A DNA stretch of 64,000 bases from Opisthorchis felineus (GCA_004794785.1 SJOL01009659.1:259844-323843), one strand, 5' to 3'; positions 11,771 through 26,169 are shown, counted from the stretch's first letter. Translations and numbers: made by a program. The notes: generated from the letters alone by a model not told the origin.

Positions 11771-14700
11771 TCAACGAGCCAAGTCTTCGTAACCTCGAAC
11801 AACATCCCGCAATTGTTCAACGGCAGCATCGAAGGTGTCCTGAAAAGGGAATAGAAAAAACCAAGCCTGATCATCAGCACAGTGGTCAGATTCTTGCAAA
11901 TGAGGCTTAGTTGAGTTCACCTTTTCGAACTGATGGGGTCATTCCGTAGAGACTGCCTTTGGCGAACAACCGTACTCTGTTGACTGGTTTCATCGAATCG
12001 GTGAGCAAGTTTTGCTTCTGTGTTTAATTTCCACAAACTTCGAATTTGTTTGCTTGGTTAGATAAGTCAGACAGGCGCCCACTGTATTTGCTGAAATTAC
12101 GTGTTAATAGCATTCGTAAGCAGGAATTCTGTTGACTTCTCTCTATCCACTTTCTAAACCGATGCTGAGATTCTAAATGGATGGAAGGCGGCTGGAAAAT
12201 TCTTGAAAGTGGGGGGTGTTGGTTGAACCTATTTCAATTTAGTGGATGTGCAGGATCGGGCTTCTAGTTTGCCGGTGTCTCTGCACACCGCTGCTCGCCT
12301 GGTAGTGGTTAGTCGAGACAAGAACAACACAGGAGTAATTGTTGGGGAATGTGACTGTGGAGTGGACAAATAAACATGGTTTATTTTTCGTGTAATATTA
12401 TAGTAGGTGGCGTTTTTGTTGGTATTACAATCCACTCGACTCTCTGTTTCCTAGCCCCTATTACCTTGTGGTTGTTCGACAACGCGGTATATTCAGTTAG
12501 CTTCGAAGGTCAATAGAAATGCAGGAAGAAATATATCTACGAAAACCGGAATTCCTCCGCCTATGAAGTTATAGGATCAGGTGGGACAAATTGAACTCAC
12601 CTGTGTGCATCCAAACTTTTCGTACCAATGCAAATAGGCCTTCGCATTTCGCCGTATCTGCGCACGATAAAGCAAGCAATTCAAGTCTTCGGTAATGCAG
12701 CAGGAATTAAAAGCCAAGGTAACCGAGTTTTCTACTGCTGTGGGACGCGACTCTGTAGAAGGAAAGAAAGGTATGAGAAGTGGTTCGAATATTACCCCTT
12801 TGGAGGGACAATGCCTTTTTGATACACATTTCGGGAAAATCTGTACGAGTTAGCCTGATCAGTAGAATGAACCACGAATAGTTAGTTAATTGGCACTTCT
12901 CGCTGTTTTAAAACATTTGCTAGCCATTCTGTTTCCGCAATCTTCTCTGCTGCCATTATCGAAATACTCTTCAACCTGACGTTGAAAGTGACCGCACATT
13001 AAAACGACACTAGCTGTTGCTTCACCCGGTTACCAATTAGGCTGCGAGAACGGACATGCGTGCGAGCATCATCCGATCAGCTCCAGAATACCATAAACAG
13101 GCAGATATCAGAATGCTTTTGTACATATTTGAAAGAACCATTTAAGTTTGATTATGCTTAGGGGTTAAGGCCCGGGATTCCAGACGAGAGGCTCAATCTG
13201 ACATCTCGGTTAGTCAAATTTTGATTCGGCAAACCGGGTATTATTTCAGTCCTTATTTTTCTGTGGGATGCGAAACACCCCGCGCATCGAATGAAAGTCA
13301 GGATTAAATGATTTTTGCTTTTTCGATGACACGCTAACATTTGTCCGCAAGTGTTCCGCTAGTGCACCTTGTGACAGACGTTTTACTAGAGTTCTCCACT
13401 TTGAAGACTACATTTGGAACCTAATGGTCTTGTCACCTTCATGGAGAAGTAAATTGCTGTAAAATTACCTGCTATTCTACCCAGTGCATCCAGAAGCCAT
13501 TAGTGCACAATGCCACGTGTCCCAATATCGGACATTTGTCTACATTAGGCTTCTGGTATTCTTTGTTATGACTAAAGGCAAGTGTGATTGGCTTGAGAAG
13601 ACACCAGCACACTGTTTGCTGATGATTGTCCATGACTCTAGTCGACCACTGCCATGGAGTTCGCGCGAAACAAGCATCATTTACAAACAAGAATTAGTGA
13701 TTTTATTTTTTGCTACTGATTTCAAGGCACCGAATTATAGATTTTTCAAAAATGTATGTATGGGAGTTCCACGAGGAGTGAGTATAGTGGGACAATCACT
13801 CGTAGGTGGAGGAAACATCGTCATACTGTCCAGATGTCATTAGGATATTCTCAGTGAATTTTATATGCAACTATTTTTTTTCCGGAAACTACCACCTTCA
13901 TTCAGAAATGCAATACACTAATCATAAGGTTGTTGAAAACTCTTCGACAGTCCACGATCGGTTTCGCCATTCTTGGGGCTCATCAGGTAGGCACTGTCCC
14001 CGAGTTGCTTAAAAACATCATGCACGAGAGATTAAGCTGGGTTCCAGATGAATCTCCAGTCAAAACCAAATCGGTATGCAAATGAGTGTATTTTCGCCAA
14101 TTTCTTGTAATTTGGATTCAAGTAGAACATAAGGTTGACGGAAACTCGCTAATACCATCATTCATTCATTCATCATTCGGCACCTTCCCTGTCACGTGTT
14201 GTTCGATTGCTTTTCGGTTACATCAAGCACAAACAACCGTTTCGAGTCAGTTTTACCGTGCCATTATCAAACGGCTTCGTTCCAGGTTACACTTCACTAA
14301 AATGATGAGGGTAAACATTGCGGATGTTCGGCACCCATTGATCCGGCACATCTGTCCATGGTGTCTCAAAAACCACCAGAGCAATTCATTGACTGAAATC
14401 ATTGCTTTGGTAAGCCATCAAAATCCAGTATGTTCTGGCCTCATCAACTGTCTTTCATTCTGTCTGGGTGACCACAGGGGCCAGTAAGTCTAGCACAAGC
14501 AATATTCTCTTAGCTTAGCGATCACGTAGCTACTGATATGCCATGATTTCACCCTAGGTATTGACCAAGGAGCCTCCTGTGACGGCCAAAAATTGACAAG
14601 ACTTGGTCCGATAAGTGTCTACTGATCCCGCCACGGCCTTTCATCTCCGTTTCCCCCACCCCCCCTACATTGTCTTGATCACTTCCCAGGCAAAATAATG

Positions 14701-17700
14701 GCGCGTTTCGCTGTCACTCAGCGATCACATCACAGCCAGCCATAATGCGCTCAATGTTATTGCGGTCACCCGTTCGTTTTCCATACATTCGCGCCCTCTG
14801 TACTCTGGACCCTTAAACTTTTAACATGCCTACCCAAGTTCAGCTTATTATGGGATAGATCAACTGGCTATTGAAATGCGTAATGAGCTTGGCAATTTGC
14901 TGGCAAGCCTTTTGACAGAATGCGTGGGTATATCATCGCAGTACGGTTGGGTGTGTGCTTTCTTTATGACTGCTTGCGTTTAAGTAATATCTAAGTGTCT
15001 AACGTGATTGGTCAATTCACGATTCATGCTGCGTTGTGATCCGCATGTGTTGCACTCAACTGTTTCGTCCAGCAACAGTTTCCTTCCTGAAGCCGCTGTT
15101 CTGATTAATTAGATCACAATTTGGGTATATTACAACATGACACACAAGATTCAGTTCAAGAACAATGTCAGACTAACGATAAAGAGGCTTCCCACGACAC
15201 TCCAGGAACATAAATTCCCTGTCAAAAGAAGTGAGCAACTTGTACTCGCCACAGTGAATGGAGATCGGGGGGGGGGATATAAGCTCCACTGGGATGACGT
15301 TTGTGTGCTAGCGCAAACAAGAACTAAGTAAAACATGAATTTGTGAGAGCACGATATTCCAACGGAAGTGTCATCAACATATATACTGAAATTCACCTAG
15401 TCTACCAACTACTGAAGACAAGAGAACTCAGGACCCAAAAGGTTCAAAGTTGCACGCAAAACGTACAATGAACTTGTACAAGAAAGCCAAACAACAGCAC
15501 AAAGAAGTGAGAACGGATCAATCGAAACAGAAAGAAGAATGCTGAAAACAGGTAGCGCAATGGCAAAAAATAGGTGGAAGACACCACAACGCAACACATA
15601 TTGTGAATAGGAACAGCGAGCAAATCTACGGAAAGGAAGCTGTTGGACGAACCAGTCGAATGCAGAGAATGCGGACCACAGCGCAGCGCAAATCGTGAAC
15701 GATTTATGGATACTGTGAAGCTGGATGCAATCGGTTAGTCACATCAAGCGGTATCAAATGCCACTTAAAACCGTATGCAAGCAGATAAGGAGGAAGTACC
15801 ACAAAACTGCGCAATGATGAAACCCCCGCGATCAGTGAAGAGTTCGTAGGCAAATGGTCAAGCTAGACGAACAGACCAGCAACCATCTGACTTGAAACCA
15901 ATCAATGCATCCACCCTACCAATAGTTCTATATAGTGTCAGCACAAAGTTCTGCAAATGCGTGAATCCGTGAGAATATCGCACAAAACGCTACTGTGACG
16001 TGAAACACTTTGACGGTCCTGCACTGGTTTCGAGGTTTATCTTGTAGGTTGAGACAATTTATTTGCCATGCTTAGTTCACATTTATTATTGGTGATTCCG
16101 ATTTAAGAAGTCTACCTAATAACAGCTCACCTCACGATTTTTTATCATATCACAATCTTTGCTCAGCGGGTTAACCGGCTCATGGTGTGGAATTGGGGAC
16201 TGTCTAGAACAGCTAAATGTGATGTTAAGATGAATGATTAAAGAAGGCGAGAATCACGGAATAATGACAAAACTGGGACACAGACTTTCTGACAAATTTA
16301 AAAGTGTGTCATAATGGCCTGTTTCGACAATCAAGACTAAAGAGCTTACTTGACTGTGATTGGCTGTATTCGCAATTTGTGCGGCCACAGAAATTTTTGT
16401 AATACCACTAACCGCGAAATGTCCGTAACTAACTGAGCTCATATAAAGTTTTAGGATCCCGAGTTGAGAAGGTACGGAGGTAGGTGAGAAAAATGGGCCT
16501 CTACGCGCACTGTGTATCTTCAATCGGTACATTTTATGGGTCGGCTGCACCTGGATCAATGGTAAACAGTTTCAAGCTGTCGGCTAGTGCTTCGGAGTCT
16601 GCTTATGATGACGGACTGCGACAACATCAGTTTGTTAGCGTAGAAAGTTTGTAGTGTCTACATTTTTCACACGGAGATAGTAACCGGACGGTGTGCCTCA
16701 AGCGTCCCGCGGGGCTTTTTTACGTTTTCGACAGGAAAGTTTTGGGGTCTCGTAAGGTTCATTAAGCTCACTCAGGAACTCTTTCTTAAAGGAAGTATTG
16801 TATTGAAAACGGATGATAAGCATTGCCGTGTGTTGTAAAAGTGGTGGAAATGTCTCTATAGGTTTTTCGAAGACTTGCTATGGAATATTGTATAAATGGA
16901 TACTTTCAGATAAATTCTGGAGGTTGCTTGTTACTCTGCAAAGACGTACCGTACCAATGATCAAATGGAGACGGGTTCCATCGTACTGGCCTCATGTAAT
17001 CATGCAGCCGTTGCAAGGATGACGAAGTGGGTCGTCCAGTCCTCTCTCTCTCTTTGGTTCTCCCGTCGTCTGAATCACGCGTTCTAGGGTTCGTGAGACC
17101 TGTCAGCCTGCCCCGATATACAAGCAGAGCCGTTAGCGTTCCGAGTGGCCTGCAGCCAGTTCGTTGCCCGGGTTTTTCCAGATTCCATGTAGCATCGATT
17201 GGACAACAACGAAGTTTAGTGGGAAGCAGGTGCTGCATGTGATCCCAGTCCGTACTGTTCCGCTCGCCACAACCATGGAAGAAAAATATGATGAATGCTT
17301 AATGTGTGCATCTAGATATGTGTGCTTGGCTGATATGAATGTCGCAAGCATGGGCACTATTTTATTCAAATGCCATACTAGAGATGACGTGAGACTGTTA
17401 GGATGGCCATGATAGTGCACTTCAAATGAATCGTTTCTGGAGCCAAGCAACTGGCTTGAGTCAGACTGAATTATATACGTCAAGAAATCCGTGAATGAAA
17501 AATTTTGCATTTTGTTTCAAAGTTTAGCAACGTCCAGTAAGATAGAGATACTGACAAATTTCAGCATTCTAAAGCCCGAGGAAGCGATCTCCTGAATCAT
17601 ACTGAGTTTTTGGAATGCTTTAAACACCGTTGGTTGAGGAGGGGAAGTTAACGCCAACTCGTTCTGTGAACAAAAAATGTTTGTGAATTTCTCACCCTTG

Positions 17701-20700
17701 ATTTAGCTCTACAGGATGAGGTTGACCTATGATGAAAACCAAGGACTAAGAAGCTGCTTCACGTTTGCTGAGAATCATAAGCAATGCATATTTCAGGAAT
17801 AAACCCTCCAGAAGAAGGAGCCTGAAAATGGTAGCCTCTGGGTTGCGAATGTCTGATCAGCTGACCATTACCCGGCACATCTTGTTACGTGGTTTGGTGT
17901 TGATGGGCCCTTGAGTGCCGAATACTCAGGGGTGGTCTCGTTTGAATTCTAACGCGTTAGCTCATTGGTCTATAGAACTGAAATATCCTGATTTCCACCC
18001 CACAGAGGACCTTTGCTGGTAGACAAGCAAACTGTATTCATTAGCTCTAAATGGAACAACAGTTCCCACAACAGCTACGATAGTTTTAGCTAACCTTGAC
18101 TTACCAACTTGATTTTTCGGAATTAAGCGATCGAGCCCTTTCAGAGATTACACGAATAAAACGGGCTTCCGATAGTGCAGTCAGTGAGTGATTCAGTGCC
18201 AATGGCTCTGCATGAACCGACCGGACACCATCGGCCTGGACACTGTCGCCATCTCTAGCTAACTCATCACATGGAGCCAGTAAGTTCATCATTTGATCGG
18301 CAGCGAGGCGATTCATTTCGTCAACAGTGATACCCATTTGAGCCATCGCAGACGGGTCAGTTGGTGGACGTGATGATGCCGCCCAGTTCCTCGGAAGTCG
18401 ACAGTTTAGCTGGGTTAGTAGCCAGTCATTTTGCAAAAGAACAACACTTTCACAAAGTCTGAAATGGAAGTAAAATTCATGTCACACCATGTTTGGAAAA
18501 TCATTTGAGTCGGTGGCATGTGTCGTACACAAGGGTGGAGGGGAAGATCAGGGGCTCGATAAGGCTGAAACTACTTAGCAACCCTTCCATATGAAAGATA
18601 TTCTAGGCTTTCAGACAACAATTTACGCTGCAGGCATTTATATACAGTAGTACTTGGCTGTAACGAATTCTTAGGGACCGAAAATAGTTTGCTGTATCAG
18701 AAAGCCCGTCGTACTACGAATGCGCTCATTACACGCCGTTTTTGAAAGACCACAACTGAGGACATAATCAAGGGTGACAAGAGGAAGGAAGAATTCATCA
18801 CTGATACATTATGGGTTATGTTTAATCAGTTGGCGTGAGCGGAACTAAGCCTGTATAGTGAGTCCCAAATAAGGATCTCGTGCTTTCTTCGAGTTCAGAG
18901 GAGGTTAAGTAACGGATGATAGTAAATATTGATCATTCTTCCAATAGTACTTGTAAGGAATGTAGTTAATCTACGGCAACTTCAGTTTTGTTCAGCTTCT
19001 ACGCAGTTTTCCTCAGTCAGTGATCGCACCAAGGTAAAGGTATCGTCACGCACAGAAGGGTTCAGCTACACGAGCATTTTTGTCACTAATGAGATTCATC
19101 AGGTGAACGTAGAAAGATCTGTTGACTGACAATTTCAGGCTGTTATCACTGGAACAGGCGTCCGCCCGTCAATTTGTACAGTTGGTGAATTTATTTTTAG
19201 ACAGGAACCTCAAAATAATAAAATCGAAGAGTTTTCAATATACTCACAAGTAGCGTATTCCGTCAAGAAAGTGTTCCACTCCTAATAATAAGAGTCCGGG
19301 TGATGCGTCTTTAAGGACTAAAGAAGTAATAATAAATATTTCGTAACGAGTGCAGTCGAGCTGCCTGGAAATCGCTATGTTCTTGAACGTAAAGGCCAAT
19401 TTCACCAAGTTCATGTGAAACATCACTGTCAGCCATAAAATACTAAAACAGGTTCCATGATTTGTCCCCTCTTGAATTATTAGAGAATCGGCTTCCGGTT
19501 GACATGAGTTAAGTTGGTTCCACCTTGAACAGCACCCGTAGGAACGCAATACCATCAGATCACATTGAAACATATAACGGTAGAATCCTTCTCTACCTTG
19601 TTCGTGACTCAGCAACATTTCGAAATTAGCTCATAAGCTACATTTTGAGCGAAACGGGTGGTCCTATGAATTGTGTCATTTATACCGGTACGCATCAGAT
19701 CCATAGTATCTTGGTTTCCGACAATTCATTTTCATTTTTTTGCGTCGTCAAGCCGACGAGTGCAACTGTTGGCACCTTCGTACAGCAAACTCACGTCTCT
19801 CTCCGGCTGACCTGTGCCAATTTGTTTCACATTCTGTATTCATAGAGGAAGTCGCCACCTTGATAACACAGCAAAAATGTGCCAAAATGTAAACGGACTT
19901 CTTCAGCTGGGTAAGCAGATTCGGAGTGGGCTCACTACTCGAATGAACCTGAACACTCATCGCACGACTAAAGTGGCACTCGATGTAACTTTCAGACTTT
20001 TTCGTTTTAACGAACAATTCGTTCCAATGACGCTGGTTGGAATAGTGTTCTACTGTACACAGCCCGTCATTCAAAAGCTGAACACTAGGAAGCCCAAGAA
20101 CACTTTTTGTTCGATTTTAAGTTTATAACTTCGAGCGTTGGGCACTCTGAATTTCATTAAAAAACCTCCGATTCGTTGACGCCCAGCAATACCGAATTTT
20201 TTGAAATTTCGTGCAACATCTGAGTGGTAAAAAGATTTCGTGTAATTTTTACGAAATGATGTTGTTCAGACATGCAAAATGCATTTTCATGGGACGTAAA
20301 TTGAACCAGATACATTTAAACTGATGCTCCTTTGCAACATAGTTGAAGCAGCTTGTATTCGTCTCCGATAGCTACACACTTGTCTCTATAAAGTCTACAA
20401 ACAGCTTATCGAGTCTACGCAAACTCCGCTTTTGTGACACGATGCAACGCTAAGCATTCTAGATAGGATCGTCGTACGACTTGGTTACTTACCGCCTCTA
20501 CCACGCTCCTTTGGCCCATGAATCGTGAGTTCAGAATAGCAACTCGGGCAGTCGCAAAGTCGTGGGCCCCATGGAGCAGTTATGTGGGAAAAGTTGTTGA
20601 TTGTGTCAATAACGAACAAGCCGGAATTGTAACCAACACACTACGAACTCTGTCTGATCGATAATCTGCGGTGAACTACATCGACAACATGAAATCCAAT

Positions 20701-23700
20701 AGTTTTGGGGGTTGTGACGACTTTCCTACCTTCTGTTTGGAATTCTGAGAGTTCTACTGCTGATCCCTGAGAATTGCGTCCCATGTAAGAACAAACTACA
20801 CCTATCGTTTGATGGTCGTCATGTGCTTCAAGTTGCTGTTTATCTCAGCCTGGTGAGGTTCCACAATTGGAACTCCAGAAAAAAGTGAATTAGGTTTGAG
20901 AGTATTTTCCTCCCCGAGGAGTCGGTAGTTTGGGTGCGTATGCACTGAAAGTAAACGAAGAGTCATGACATTATGACATATAAGTGATTTGGTGGTCTTC
21001 AAGGCGAGTATCGTGCGTCACAGGATGAGGTAACTGGCCACGGTGTGATTAGCTGGGAGATAACAAACAATTATGTCGTTTTGGTATAATGGAAGTAGCT
21101 GACACGAGTGATGTGTTGAGAGGATGAGATTACTGATAGGATAAACAGCGGACGATAATGTCAAGGTTTTCGGTGACCTATAGATTTCGCGGCTGCAGTG
21201 GGATTATTTGCCACCTCGGAATTTAGTGGAACAGCAAATGCCCACCTGCTCTGCTACGCGCCACATAAAACACTATGATCAAAAGAGGAGGGAAACCAAA
21301 ATTGTGAAACCAGTGCACTTACTGCGTCAACCGACCTAGAGTTAGCAGACTGTTGTAGGACTGAAGCGGTGCGTCACCGTAACGATGTGGAGTAACACTG
21401 AAAGTAAGACGTAGACAAAGATCCAATTCTTCCACAGCATCTTCGACAAGCCGTAGACCCAACCCGGACCCAGTTCCACCTGCCAGACTATGTACAAGAC
21501 AAAGGCCAATACAGTAATCCAACCTGTTTGGAAAAGATTTAACACCGGAATTCAACATTAACTGCTAATCAGGTTAAATCTCAATCGGTGTGAAGAAAGC
21601 TGAGATTTTCATGGTTTGCTTAAAACCTGTCAGTCTGTGAAAATATTAAGGCCGTAAAAACGTTTCAGTTGGGAAAAGTATGAAAAATGCTTACAGATTA
21701 TTATATGTAAATAGGCATGTACATATTTAGATAATATAAACTGTGAACAAAAGTCGCTCCAGTGTTGCAAATCTCCTGAATGGTCATTGTTATAAGACGA
21801 GCAAAGATGCTGATGAAATTTGCCACAGGAAAAGAAGTGCGGCTTGTGACGGCCATATCACTCGAGCTTTGGGACGTTTCCCTCAAGTATACAGGCATTT
21901 TCGTACAGCAGTGTAGTACAGGTGTTTCAGGACCGGTGCAGCTGTCAACCACAATCATGATGATTGCTGGATGCTGAGATCTGGGCAGCCATATTCGCGG
22001 TTCCTGTCCTAATTTAGGTCAGCTGGATTCATCTGCGTAATTGTCGGTTACCCCAACATGAGTAGCTTAACGTCTCTGTACACCAACACACTATCTACGA
22101 AGTAGATACCTGATAAAAAACAACTCTTAGTACCTCAGGAGAGAAACCTAAAAGCATGACACGAGGTAATGGAACTAAACTTCTATCCAACTAACAGACT
22201 GGGGGAAGCAGGACAATATTAAGAAGCAGCTGACAAAATAAATGCTGAAGATCAGCATTAGGGGAACGTTTAATTCCTCACCATGACTAGACGCTACGAC
22301 GTTAGAACCATCCCGGGGAATCCGAACCAAATCAGAAGTCATACGAATCAGAACTAGTCGGCCTTGAAAAACAATTCACCATGGTTCTCGTCTATGTTTG
22401 GATTCATCAGGTAGCGGTAGCAGGATTCAGTTACCTGAGGTTCAGATTCAAACTTCATGCTGTTATTCCTAGCAGAAAAAGGCCATCGATCCCACCGGTG
22501 CACCTACTATCTATGAATTTGAACTGTTTTGCATGGTTTGGCATGTGCGACAACCTTTTCTTAGCAATCTGACCAACAGTAAATGATCTGACTTTTTCCT
22601 AACTTTTCGCGATCATCGATGATAGATTTGATCAAGTCAAATAGTCAATAGCGAAGTCAGTCGAGACTGGTTGTAACTGTACACCTATGGGTATACAGGT
22701 ATGTATACAGATAAACATCACAACACTAAGTTGTTCAGATACGCGGACCAGAATAAAGTGTTTAGGTTACAGATTGAACAGGGCACAGGTAAACTAACGA
22801 TCTGTAGCAACGTAGCCCATACGCTATAGGCTTCCATTCATTCAACCGGCAACTGACTGTCAGGTTGGTACTCTCCTGGTTCCGAAGCGTCCACCAGTCC
22901 ATCGAGTCTATGCAGCTTTCACTGTTATCCAACACTAAAACGCTATTCACCCAATCTAATTGGCCATACTTTCTAGCGGTCATGTTAAACTCTTTATGCC
23001 TAGGGCTTGCAAGTTTAGTGTAGCCAATCTATCGTTCCTGTGGTTGCGAGATAATTGTGAAAGGATCGCAGGTGACTGCAACCGCAGCAACCTGAGTCCC
23101 TTATGCTGACCGACCAGCAGTAGTGAATTTTATGGGCATGTCAACCATGATAACGCTGATATGATTAGGTAATCAGTCACAATAATTTAATGTGGAACAT
23201 TCGTTCACCGATTTTTATGCTACGGGACTCTAACCCATCAATGATTCTGATACAGGCAAAAACAATGTCGGTGAAGCTTTACGCCATTGCGGGGTGCGTG
23301 GATTAAAAATGTTCCCAAACATAGGGTTGCCGTAAATGTCCAAGTAAATATGATGGTTGAACTAGCATAACCATTTCAAATTGCCTCCAGATCCTTCCCC
23401 CTTTAGCTAGTAACAGCCAAAATGCTGCAGAAAGTAAAGAATGGTCATCACCGACTAGAAAAAACTAAGCACCGAAGCATACAATGCATGCAGTGAAAGA
23501 CTTTTCGGACCGTGATTTCATCAGACTGCTGAAAGTTTAGTGTCAGTTGAATCCCAAACTGTGGTACGGTGAGAACACTTTAATGGCTACCGTACAGTCG
23601 GTCTCCTTTTCGTGACACTATAGCTACACTATCCCTCATTGGCAATAGTCTGAAGTTGAAACAGATGGATTTCGGCTAATCTCATTTGTTTAAAGCTAGT

Positions 23701-24358
23701 TTCTGGGGTCTTCTGTCTAGAAAGTCAAAGGACAATCCACTGGCAAATTACGGAATAAGGCGGTACAGAATTTCGCCCTGTTTTGTAACACATCAATCGT
23801 ATTTAAATAAGACCGTCATGGTTGGATTTTTCCATGTGATAAAGGGGAGAAATACTCACTGTTAAAGTTAGAAACAATGCGTCACTTTTGCGTTATCAAG
23901 GTAATAACGAAAATTCATACTGGATGAACGGTTGTATCAGTCAGTGATTTAATAGGGTTAACACTCTTGAGTCAATGACGTCAGTAATACCCAACGAGCA
24001 TAAAAGAGAATGGCGCAGTGGGAGGAAATTATAAGAATCACGGAATTCGAACGTTTGGAACACATGGTCACACGTACTTTTCGCACTCACGGCGGACTGC
24101 TTCGACTGCTTCCTTGTTCAAACGTCCCTGTTCAACATGACCAAAGTAGCCTAGAATAGTACATGAAAGAGAAACTGTTGCAAGACTTACCAAATGCCCA
24201 GTTTGACCCACATCCGGTGCGACCACACAGCAGATTATTTCTGCGCAAGTGTAACCTTTGAAATCACCGGCTCCGCACAACCCAACATACTTTAAACATG
24301 AGTTTTCCAAAATTCGATTGATCGGTTTCGGTTCCGCGTCCACCAACAGGCCTCTGAA
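11771..24358 (-). CDS. Delta/zeta-class tubulin, seven exons found, incomplete
   Basis: Minus-strand exons, in transcript order: 24291-24358, 24191-24240, 24078-24150, 21323-21523, 18105-18458, then a gap, 12601-12752 and 11771-11839 (stop TGA). All adjacent phases agree except across the gap. Landmarks in order: [40 protein letters not shown], the GTP-binding signature [49 protein letters not shown] and a C-terminal [12 protein letters not shown]. These track delta-tubulin best ([39 protein letters not shown]), but zeta-tubulin is not excluded. Such tubulins serve basal bodies and centriolar triplets. Exon 18105-18458 carries an insertion rich in Pro, Ser and Asp. The N-terminal exon with the GQCGNQ motif and the exon(s) between 12752 and 18105 were not located. 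The first two introns are only 50 and 40 bp. Confidence 0.88.
13916..14151 (+). mobile_element. A/B-family non-autonomous element, single-arm copy
   Basis: It shares left block A with 8039-8172 (GTTGAAAACTCTTCGACAG, GGCTCATCAGGTAGG). It then has one forward copy of arm B (TTGCTTAAAAACATCAT, AGCTGGGTTCCAG, GCAAATGAGTGTATTT) and runs into the outer sequence (TTCAAGTAGAACATAAG) that the 8-kb copy shows in reverse. It lies in the tubulin gap intron and gives the unfolded layout of the family. Confidence 0.7.
14160..18104. other. Tubulin intron, missing exon(s) expected here
   Basis: Between exons 18105-18458 and 12601-12752 the protein lacks roughly 100-150 residues of the tubulin C-terminal domain, so exon(s) should lie in 12753-18104. 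I could not identify them. A run of ten G sits at 15267-15276. ORFs at 16254-16559 and 17133-17510 (minus) do not look like tubulin. Confidence 0.45.
18459..21322. other. Tubulin intron, no gene seen
   Basis: This 2.9-kb intron joins two well-supported exons in phase 2. ORFs of 60-124 codons on both strands lack motifs and are regarded as chance. Confidence 0.5.
21524..24077. other. Tubulin intron, no gene seen
   Basis: This 2.55-kb intron is closed by donor AA|GTACGT and acceptor CAAACAG|G. Nothing recognisable was found inside. Confidence 0.5.
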
Positions 24359-24832
24359 CTGATTAGTATCATCCAGTAAGTAAGACGACGCTCTGACGAT
24401 AGAATGATGCGAAAAGCAGGTTTTTAGCTAGAGTTACGCCTGAAAGCTTAGTGGCATAGATCCGCTTTGTCAACCAAATTGGGTGACCAAATGAGGATTT
24501 GGAGTATGATCCGGACAAATACTGACCACACTTAATAGTTTGATTGATCCATAGAGGGAAATTCATCTTTTGGCCTCCACAAATTTGCTTTCGCCTATAT
24601 TTGACTCTTTCTGTTATCGGTCGTGTGAGTTTTCCCGCAACTTGAGTTGTGCGCACAAGCGACCACCGCCATCCTGCCAGTGCACAGTGGGCTCGTAAGT
24701 TAGCGACGTCCACACGCGAAATAGCTACAGATCTGTCCAAGCCTATTATGCATACACATGACTATAATGGCTTTGAAGGTTGTCTGAACGAAAGAACGGC
24801 GAGCGAGCCGGAAAGTTCAAATCCAACGTAGC

Positions 24833-25300
24833 TCAACGGCGTCGGATCAGATTACCTATGTTATGACAGAGTGTTGTAGTTGAAGCTGTGAATTGGCCCA
24901 TTGTTTGTAAGACATAAGATGGGGAAAGATCAATAGTATCACGGGTACACACATCTGAGATAACAAATAAGCCTAGATGAGCCGAATAATTGTTTTCCAC
25001 ACTGAGTTGGTGATACTCACAAAAAACCATCGGCGTACAACAAGAATTGTCAAAAGGTTTACTAACTGAGGGGCTGTTAGGGCGTTGACACGCATCTACC
25101 TTAGGCGACGGTGCGCGAATGAAGGTGGACAGACAAGGTGGCAGACAACGATTACTGTAAAAATTTGAAACATTTTCAGATAAGCTATCTGTTCTTAGGA
25201 GGAGGTTGATTCGCTTTAATATCTGACTCCCGATAACGGTTTGTCCACAAATCACGAGGGAGTAGTGACCACTGGTAGTCTGCCAGCTTCTTTTGTCCAA
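24833..25300 (-). other. Unidentified 155-codon ORF upstream of tubulin exon
   Basis: One of the longest uninterrupted frames in the window outside repeats. It is Ser/Thr/Cys-rich, with several Cys and Pro residues in the middle and a basic Arg-Arg-Arg end, and it has no domain that I recognise. It lies 475 bp upstream of the first tubulin exon found, on the same strand, but does not contain the tubulin N-terminal motif. It may be chance, a decayed element or an unknown exon. Confidence 0.15.
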
Positions 25301-26169
25301 TTTTTTTCAGACAGTGAGAAGATGCAAACTATGAGTCGTCGCAGTACACAGTAGACTGGTTTAAAATGATAGGCGGATAAGCTTAGTTGGGTGATACTAA
25401 TTTGTGTAACTGTATAAGGCCGAAGAGAATTAACGAGACGCTTGCATTCCCATGTTTTAGAGAGGTAGACATTGGTCAACTGATCACGCATTCTGTTGCT
25501 CAATGAAGGGTGCCTTATAAAAAAATAAAGATTAGTCTTTGTTATTTTGGCTGACATACAACAAAATTGAAGTAGTGAACGGAATCTCTGGCGGATAAGC
25601 CCCTAACTAAGCTCTGAATGCCTATTAACTTTGCTGTGATTTGCAACCAGACGCTATATCCTACCAAGCGTATACAACAGTCAGCAGATATTCTTCCATG
25701 GTAGCTCACTCTGTATCCTTAATAACGTAAACACTTCTCAGTACTCACACTTATGTGAAAACCGCTCAAAAACACTCAGCAAGTGGTTTCAAGGCTTCTT
25801 AAATCATTACACATGATGGTTCATTTAAAGATTGCAAACACAGTGTTGAAACAGACATCCTTCAAGGTATTAATTTTTGGTCCCTTATGGTTCTGGGCAC
25901 CTGTAACTACGACCGGCGTAATGCTGTCAGGATCGACGATGACCGCCAAAAGACTAATAAGCAACCTGGAAGGTTTGATGTGTATTAATAAAACCAGGTT
26001 GTTGGTATAAATTCTTGGTTTTTTATTCGAATCGTTCTCCAAGACGATAAAGTGTTGTTTTGTCACATCTGAGTTATGAGATGATGTGAATAGAAGAAAA
26101 TGAGCTTTGCACTTTTTCGGCCTTTTGATTTCATTTTAAGCATCGCAAATTTTTAATTATTTGCCCTTG

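Noticed and set aside
12229..12435. Minus-strand ORF as the missing tubulin exon
   Set aside because: It lies between the last two exons, which already join in phase, and its sequence does not match tubulin.
15361..15396. Minus-strand [11 protein letters not shown] resembling an RT YVDD motif
   Set aside because: No flanking RT blocks fit on either side, so it is likely coincidence.
17133..17510. 125-codon minus-strand ORF as a tubulin exon
   Set aside because: No tubulin similarity and no phase-compatible splice sites were seen.
24640..24690. Minus-strand ATG followed by Ala-Val-Val as the tubulin start
   Set aside because: The frame does not continue into GQCGNQ and hits a stop, so the start is unsupported.
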